In this document: positions 6,363 through 10,540 of the stretch, one piece after another
Numbering within the stretch: position 1 is the first letter of the stretch
Layout of the letters: each line of letters opens with the position of its first letter
From: Phoenicibacter congonensis
Lineage (GTDB): Bacteria; Actinomycetota; Coriobacteriia; Coriobacteriales; Eggerthellaceae
DNA length: 10,540 bases
Reading direction: 5' to 3'
NCBI GenBank assembly: GCA_030530045.1
Contig: JAUMVS010000043.1
Span: forward strand, 1 to 10,540
Notes under the pieces: generated by a model
What the model saw: only the letters and a program-made list of their open reading frames with translations
Databases searched by the model: none
What the model was told of the DNA's origin: nothing
Made by a program: the position numbers and the translations under genes

Positions 6363-7688
6363 TTATTCTCCTTTAGTTAGTGAAGTAACGTCTTCGATGA
6401 AGTTTGGATAGGAAACTGAAACGCAGTCGAAGTCCTCAACCTCGATTGGCTTTTTGCCAACCATGCCTGCGATTGCCCAGGTGATAGCCATTCTGTGGTC
6501 GCCATTTGAAGGAAGACGAAGGCCGTCAGGCAGTTCGAAATCGGGGTCGCCCTCGATGAAGAGGTCGTCGCCGTGAGTCCAAGCACTGGCACCCAACTCG
6601 GTGAGGCCGTCAATAATGGCGTCGAGGCGGTCGCTTTCCTTAGCGCGAAGCTCCTCGCAACCTCTGAAAACAGTGATGCCTTTTGCATGTGAAGCAACGA
6701 GTGCCAAAATTGGAACCTCGTCAATTACAGTCGCGAAATACTTCGCAGGAATTTCGCAACCTTTAATGTTTGGTGAATATTTAACGTGGATTGAGCCGTA
6801 GACTTCCTTGCCTTCCGAACCCTCGACGACCCACTCGATGTTTGCGCCCATGCGCTCGAGCGTGCGCAAGAAACCCGTGCGTGAAGCACTCAAAAGAACG
6901 TGCTCGACAGTGAGTTCGCTGCCTTTCAAGAGCACAGCCAAGCAGCACAAAAACGCTGCCGACGATGCGTCGCCAGGGACGTTCAAGTCGGAAGCCTGCA
7001 TTTGCACAGGGCCTTCGACCGATGCGAAGCGCGTGTTTGCTACGGTTTCGACGCCGTATTCGCTGAGCATGAGCTCGGTGTGAGTTCTTGATTGAGCAGG
7101 CTCTGTGACAGAAGTGGTTCCGTTTGCAGAAACACCTGCGAGTAAGACAGCCGATTTCAATTGAGCGGAAGCCATTGGGCTGTCATATTGAATTGCTTTC
7201 AGATTTTTGTTGCCATGAATTGTGATTGGCAAGTTTTCAGCTCCATCAGGCGAAAACTTCGCACCCATCAGCATGAGCGGAGCCGTGATGCGGCGCATCG
7301 GGCGCGAGCAAAGCGACTCGTCGCCAGTGATTTCAACTTCGATGTCCCATGGAGCAAGAATTCCCATGAGAAGACGGGCGGTTGTGCCTGAGTTGTGACA
7401 ATCGATTGGGCCGTCAGGTTGCTTTGGGCCTTCCGCACCCCAACCTGTGATTGTTCCAGAAAGAGAGCCGTCAGGTTGCTTTGCCAGGTCGACCTTTGCG
7501 CCAAGTGCATGAACTGCCTCGATTGAAGCCTGGACGTCGTCGGAATTCAGGACGCCAGTGACTTTCGAAGTGCCTTCGCACATTGCCGAAAAGAGAATGG
7601 ATCGATGAGAAATGGACTTGTCACCGCTTACTCGAATTGAGCCAGAAATTGGGCTCGACAATGGTGATATTTCCACATAACTAGTCAT
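6363..7688 (-). CDS. aroA: 3-phosphoshikimate 1-carboxyvinyltransferase (EPSP synthase)
   Basis: AroA joins phosphoenolpyruvate to shikimate-3-phosphate, the sixth shikimate-pathway step toward aromatic amino acids. The 441 residues match the usual length. SGDKSISHR at 21-29 supplies K24, S25 and R29. NSGTTARLL is at 99-107, SRPMRR at 128-133 and SAQLKSA at 174-180. VPGDASSA is at 237-244, DEVP at 323-326, RAKESDR at 348-354 and NGDHRMA at 395-401. The SAQxK pattern is one seen in class II (low glyphosate sensitivity) enzymes, but I cannot assign the class firmly. A KQPDG segment occurs twice (70-74 and 89-93). The start ATG at 7688 lies 38 bases after the rluB stop, with GAGGG a few bases upstream. 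The stop abuts cmk. Confidence 0.97.
   Translation of the reverse strand: MTSYVEISPLSSPISGSIRVSGDKSISHRSILFSAMCEGTSKVTGVLNSDDVQASIEAVHALGAKVDLAKQPDGSLSGTITGWGAEGPKQPDGPIDCHNSGTTARLLMGILAPWDIEVEITGDESLCSRPMRRITAPLMLMGAKFSPDGAENLPITIHGNKNLKAIQYDSPMASAQLKSAVLLAGVSANGTTSVTEPAQSRTHTELMLSEYGVETVANTRFASVEGPVQMQASDLNVPGDASSAAFLCCLAVLLKGSELTVEHVLLSASRTGFLRTLERMGANIEWVVEGSEGKEVYGSIHVKYSPNIKGCEIPAKYFATVIDEVPILALVASHAKGITVFRGCEELRAKESDRLDAIIDGLTELGASAWTHGDDLFIEGDPDFELPDGLRLPSNGDHRMAITWAIAGMVGKKPIEVEDFDCVSVSYPNFIEDVTSLTKGE
7411..7483 (-). repeat. Short in-frame direct repeat inside aroA
   Basis: A 16-base sequence (plus strand CCGTCAGGTTGCTTTG) occurs at 7411-7426 and again at 7468-7483, offset by 57 bases or 19 codons. 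Both copies encode KQPDG. It lies in a variable loop just before the NSGTTARLL motif and is unrelated in sequence to the GDDE modules. Confidence 0.8.
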
Positions 7689-7726
7689 ATTAGAAACCCT
7701 CCGTGTGAACTTAAATAAATTCTACA

Positions 7727-8443
7727 CTAAAGAAAAGTTCGCAGTGTTTCCAGCTCGCGACCCTTAACTTCGCGCACCTCGCCGAGTGCCACGCCGTCGA
7801 GCGTGAGATTGGCATATTTCACACGCTCGAGCTCGAGCACTGGGTGTTCCACAGCGTCAAACATGCGGCGCACCTGGCGATTTTTGCCTTCGTGAATTGT
7901 GACCTCAACAACTGAACGTTTTGGATTTCGAGAAATCAAAGTGCATGCGGCTGGCGATGTCACGAAATCGCCGATGTCAACGCCGGCACGAAGACAGTCA
8001 AGGTCTTTCGATGAAATCTCGCCTTCGACCTTGGCGACGTAGGTCTTTCGCACCTCTGAAGATGGATGCATGAGCGCAGCGCCCAGCTCGCCATCATTCG
8101 TAAAAAGAAGCAAGCCACTTGTGTCAAAATCGAGCCTTCCAACTGGGAAAACACCAGGGTATTTCTCAACATCGATGAGGTCTTTTACAATCGGGCGACC
8201 TTGCGGATCACTCATCGCGGTGATGTAGCCAGTTGGTTTGTTAAGCAGAAGCACGACTTTCTTCTCGATGAGTTTTACGACTTTTCCGTCGACCGCAACC
8301 TCATCGGACGTTTCGTCGACAGAAGTGCCAAGTTCGCTCACGACTCTTCCGTTCACCGTGACGCGCCCCTCGAGAATAATCTTCTCGGAGTTGCGCCTCG
8401 AAGCCACGCCACTACGCGCTAAATATTTCTGCAGTCGCATCAT
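7727..8443 (-). CDS. rluB: rRNA pseudouridine synthase, RluB/RsuA family
   Basis: This is an RsuA/RluB/RluE/RluF-type pseudouridine synthase, most likely modifying 23S rRNA near the peptidyl transferase centre, though a 16S target cannot be excluded. The 238 residues start with an S4 RNA-binding domain (about 2-48, RLQKYLARSGVASRR). The catalytic domain has LNKPTG at 67-72, the catalytic motif GRLDFDTSGLL at 102-112 (nucleophile D105), and the KNRQVRRM signature at 187-194. Its position directly after scpB is the common arrangement in Gram-positive bacteria and favours RluB. The start is one of two adjacent ATGs at 8443 or 8440, 7 bases after the scpB stop. No recognisable SD precedes it, because the upstream sequence is the terminal GDDE repeat of scpB. 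Expression may therefore depend on reinitiation after scpB. Confidence 0.92.
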   Translation of the reverse strand: MMRLQKYLARSGVASRRNSEKIILEGRVTVNGRVVSELGTSVDETSDEVAVDGKVVKLIEKKVVLLLNKPTGYITAMSDPQGRPIVKDLIDVEKYPGVFPVGRLDFDTSGLLLFTNDGELGAALMHPSSEVRKTYVAKVEGEISSKDLDCLRAGVDIGDFVTSPAACTLISRNPKRSVVEVTIHEGKNRQVRRMFDAVEHPVLELERVKYANLTLDGVALGEVREVKGRELETLRTFL

Positions 8444-8450
8444 GCGCTAA

Positions 8451-9350
8451 CTACTCATCGTCCCCATTTACCGCTGCTGCACCGAACTCATCGTCCCCAT
8501 TTTGCAGGTCGGCATCTTCCCCGCTAGCGACGCTATTTTCCCCCGATGCAAATAACTCATCGTCCCCTTTTGACAAGCTCGAATCACCATTGCCTTCCTG
8601 GTTCAAAGAGCGTGAGCGAAATAACTCATCGTCCCCATTTTGCAGGTCGGCAACTTCCCCGCTAGCGACGCCATTTTCCTCCGATGCAAATAACTCATCG
8701 TCCCCATTTAACGATGCTGCACCGAACTCATCGTCCCCTTTTTCCTGGTTGCGGGAATGCAGGGCGCCGAGGCGTTCTGCAATTGCGATGCGGGCGTCTT
8801 CGTCGGGAGCGAAGTCTTCGATTGGAGGAAGCTCATCGATACTGGTAAAGCCAAACGAGTTTAGGAATTGCGTAGTCGTTGACAAAAGAGCAGGGTTTCC
8901 AGCGTCAGCTGAAACACCGCTCTCAAAAACGTAGCCTTTGTTGATGAGCGTTGTCACGAGCGAGTCGGAATTAACTCCGCGAATTTCAGCGATTTGCGAA
9001 CGCGTGACAGGCTGCGTGTAGGCCACAATCGAGAGGACCTCGATCGCAGAACCCGAAAGCTTGCGGCGGTCCTGGTCAAGAATGAAACTCTCGCACGCCT
9101 CGTAGTAGTCATCTTTTGTGAAAAGCTGAAAACCGTCGGCGACCTCGCGAATTTCGAGCGCCGAGTTCTCCTCGCACAAATAATCATCGAGGTCGGCCAA
9201 ACTCATCTCAACGTCTTCGTAATCCTCGCCAAGCGCCTGGCACAAATCGTCAATTGAAACAGCACCCTCCGACACAAAAAGAATCGCCTGGATTTTCTGC
9301 ATCAACTTTCTGTCGGCACGAGTTTTATATTCAGTGATTGCTTCAAACAT
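8451..9350 (-). CDS. scpB: Segregation and condensation protein ScpB with GDDE-repeat tail
   Basis: ScpB dimerises and binds ScpA to form the SMC-ScpAB condensin that organises and separates chromosomes. The first 198 residues are the normal family protein: two winged-helix domains, with LSGSAIEVLSIVAYTQPVTR at 98-117, EIRGV at 122-126, STTTQFLNSFG at 157-167 and ELPP at 173-176. Most homologues end about here. The remaining 100 residues are six GDDE-core repeats in 33- and 69-base modules, and the last residues are GDDE followed by TAG. The tail is acidic, polar and probably disordered. The ATG at 9350 gives the expected N-terminus, though the SD is weak (AAAAAAAG before ATG). It is separated from scpA by 98 bases. 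The core fold appears intact, so I expect function with an appended tail. Confidence 0.95.
   Translation of the reverse strand: MFEAITEYKTRADRKLMQKIQAILFVSEGAVSIDDLCQALGEDYEDVEMSLADLDDYLCEENSALEIREVADGFQLFTKDDYYEACESFILDQDRRKLSGSAIEVLSIVAYTQPVTRSQIAEIRGVNSDSLVTTLINKGYVFESGVSADAGNPALLSTTTQFLNSFGFTSIDELPPIEDFAPDEDARIAIAERLGALHSRNQEKGDDEFGAASLNGDDELFASEENGVASGEVADLQNGDDELFRSRSLNQEGNGDSSLSKGDDELFASGENSVASGEDADLQNGDDEFGAAAVNGDDE
8453..8738 (-). repeat. GDDE coding-repeat array, scpB C-terminal tail
   Basis: Six identical 13-base cores begin at plus positions 8453, 8486, 8555, 8624, 8693 and 8726, with spacings 33, 69, 69, 69 and 33. Modules by position are a 33-base unit (8466-8498), type A (8499-8567), type B (8568-8636), A' (8637-8705) and 33' (8706-8738). 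A and A' differ at 3 of 69 bases; the two 33-base units differ at 2 of 33. All copies face the same way and share the frame of scpB. The final core ends in the scpB stop codon. Confidence 0.96.
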
Positions 9351-9448
9351 CTTTTTTTCTAAAATCTCTTTCTTTTAATTTCTAACTATTAATTTCAGTC
9401 CGTCGTTTCGTAAGTTAATTCATCAAACGCCAAGTGCAAGCGTGTGAG
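9351..9448 (-). other. 98-base AT-rich gap between scpA and scpB
   Basis: The half nearer scpB is very AT-rich. It contains no GDDE core, no clear terminator hairpin and no convincing -35/-10 pair. A weak candidate (TTGCAC, 16 bases, TAACTT) can be found but does not stand out. The gap may hold a secondary promoter for scpB and the genes after it. Confidence 0.4.
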
Positions 9449-10273
9449 TTATTGAGCCTCCGCTTCTGCTTCTTTATCATCAGCAGCATTGTCAGAAGTT
9501 ACAGCCGCATCAGAAGTGCCAGCTACACCACTATGTTTCGGGTTTTCTTTCGCTTCAATTTCAATGTCGCCAAACTCTTCAACCTGCTCAACGTTAACAA
9601 GATTTCGCTTGTAAAGTTCAAGCACAGCAAGAAGGGTAACGACCACAATGTCGCGTCGAGGTGACTCTTCTACAAGCTTGCTAAAGCGAGTCTTGCCCTC
9701 CACCCTGCAACGCGCAAGAATAGTTTGCGCGAACACTTCGGTGTTTAGCGGCTTGGACGCAATGTGCGAAGACGCGAGCAAGAACTGATCTATTCTGCCG
9801 AGTAAGCGTGCTGCACTTTGCGCCAGATCTTCTGCCGTTGTGCTTTTTAAGAAATCAGGTGCGACGTCTTTGAAGTCACTAGTTGGGCCAAACGTGCGCG
9901 TCAGGTGGCGTTTTTCCGCCTCAAAATCGCGAGTCAGAGCCTCTGCCGAATTTTTGAACTGCTTGTAGATAATCAGCTTTTCGATGAGCAATTCACGAGC
10001 TTCGAGCGGCGAGAGCTGCTCTTCTTCCTCCAAAACATGAATGTCGCGAGGCAGAAGCGAGCGCGTTTTAATCTCGAGCAAAGTCGCAGCTACAAGCATA
10101 AAATCGGACGCGGTTTCGGTGTCGAGAATGACCATGCGCGACACGATTGAGAGATATTGGTCGGTCACTTCCGCAATTGAAATTGAAGAAATGTCGACGC
10201 GCTTGCTCAAAACAAGCTGCAACAGCAGGTCAAAAGGCCCTTCGAAATTGGCAGTTTTAATGTTGATGCTCAT
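9449..10273 (-). CDS. scpA: Segregation and condensation protein ScpA
   Basis: ScpA is the kleisin that bridges the SMC heads and carries ScpB in bacterial condensin, acting on the nucleoid. It has 274 residues. The N-terminal kleisin helices contain the hallmark FEGPFDLLLQL at 10-20 and the VDISSISIAEVTDQYL segment at 26-41. An acidic loop EEEEQLSP lies at 82-89. The C-terminal winged helix includes RRDIVVVTLLAVLELYKR at 206-223 and the terminal contact region to about 240. A further 35 residues, rich in Ala, Asp and Glu, form a short acidic tail without GDDE cores. The ATG at 10273 is 6 bases after the stop of the protease gene and has no visible SD, so coupling to that gene is likely. It pairs with scpB downstream. 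Confidence 0.96.
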   Translation of the reverse strand: MSINIKTANFEGPFDLLLQLVLSKRVDISSISIAEVTDQYLSIVSRMVILDTETASDFMLVAATLLEIKTRSLLPRDIHVLEEEEQLSPLEARELLIEKLIIYKQFKNSAEALTRDFEAEKRHLTRTFGPTSDFKDVAPDFLKSTTAEDLAQSAARLLGRIDQFLLASSHIASKPLNTEVFAQTILARCRVEGKTRFSKLVEESPRRDIVVVTLLAVLELYKRNLVNVEQVEEFGDIEIEAKENPKHSGVAGTSDAAVTSDNAADDKEAEAEAQ

Positions 10274-10279
10274 GCGCCG

Positions 10280-10540
10280 CTAAAAGATTGAAATCGGCAT
10301 CATTAGGCTCGCGAGATTGCCCGCGGTGAAGTTGAGGTAGGCCGAGATTGGGTCGACATTTGTGATGTAGGGCACAAAAATGATGAGCAACAGCAGCACT
10401 GGCAGTGCGTAGCGCTGGATTGCGTAGTATTTTGGCAGCGAGCGCTCGGGGATGAAGAGCGCAATGATTGATGAGCCGTCAAGTGGCGGAATTGGAATCA
10501 AGTTGAAGAACATGAGGTAGAGGTTAATCAAAATGAATTC
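10280..10540 (-). CDS. Site-2 protease family (peptidase M50), C-terminal part
   Basis: The last 86 codons of a membrane zinc metalloprotease of the S2P/M50 family, which cleaves substrates within or near the membrane. The motif NLIPIPPLDG, about 13 residues into the visible part, carries the conserved Asp that is the third zinc ligand. The HExxH motif would lie beyond the window. A hydrophobic helix follows (about ALPVLLLLIIFVPYI), then a short terminal amphipathic segment. The frame is open to the window edge, so this is a truncation by the window and not a pseudogene. M50 proteases directly before scpA are common in Gram-positive genomes. The substrate is unknown. Confidence 0.88.
   Translation of the reverse strand, partial: EFILINLYLMFFNLIPIPPLDGSSIIALFIPERSLPKYYAIQRYALPVLLLLIIFVPYITNVDPISAYLNFTAGNLASLMMPISIF

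Noticed and set aside
8453..8738. CRISPR-like array of short repeats with regular spacing
   Set aside because: The repeat core is only 13 bases, the intervening sequences are themselves homologous, everything is open reading frame of scpB, and there are no cas genes.
8453..8738. Condensin loading or chromosome-organising DNA site, suggested by the array lying in scpB
   Set aside because: The same core occurs in ispH, the motif is not palindromic like parS, and nothing in the sequence shows protein binding. It is kept only as a possibility under the DNA-level constraint finding.
10280..10531. Small 83-codon gene of its own before scpA
   Set aside because: The apparent start is a TTG inside a frame that continues to the window edge, and the protein is clearly the C-terminal part of an M50 protease.

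Overview
All genes in this window read on the minus strand, so the window is the reverse of a co-directional chromosomal housekeeping cluster. In transcription order it runs: M50 site-2 protease (partial), scpA, scpB, rluB, aroA, cmk, plsC, ispH, an intergenic gap, an iron-dependent alcohol dehydrogenase, der, plsY, gpsA (partial). Base composition looks roughly balanced. The order scpA-scpB-rluB-cmk-ispH-der-plsY-gpsA, the MEP-pathway IspH and the Shine-Dalgarno (SD)-led, tightly packed genes fit the actinobacterial class Coriobacteriia (Atopobiaceae or Eggerthellaceae type). That placement is inference from gene order, not from a marker gene. Layout: 10280-10540 holds the C-terminus of the site-2 protease. 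8451-10273 holds the two SMC accessory subunits ScpA and ScpB. 7727-8443 is a 23S rRNA pseudouridine synthase. 5688-7688 is aroA and cmk joined as TAAATG. 3734-5678 is plsC and ispH with a 17-base overlap. A hairpin and an AT-rich leader at 3618-3733 separate this from a second run: the alcohol dehydrogenase, der, plsY and gpsA, which are spaced by a few bases or overlap. Functionally the cluster joins chromosome segregation (ScpAB), ribosome maturation (RluB-type enzyme, Der), shikimate and pyrimidine nucleotide steps (AroA, Cmk), isoprenoid precursors (IspH) and phospholipid building (GpsA makes glycerol-3-phosphate, PlsY acylates it, PlsC makes phosphatidate). The standout feature is a family of in-frame coding repeats shared by two unrelated genes. 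A 13-base core (GGGGACGATGAGT on the coding strand, read GDDE plus the first base of the next codon) occurs 11 times: six in the 3' end of scpB and five in two places inside ispH. It occurs nowhere else that I can see in the window. Cores are spaced 33 or 69 bases apart (once 237, across native ispH sequence), always a multiple of three and always in the same frame. The intervening module sequences are also homologous between the two genes. Five of five substitutions between the near-identical scpB modules change the amino acid, while every core base is invariant. This looks like a spreading or amplifying DNA element that enters genes in frame, loosely analogous to the palindromic elements of Rickettsia but not palindromic, and it is the candidate undescribed system here.
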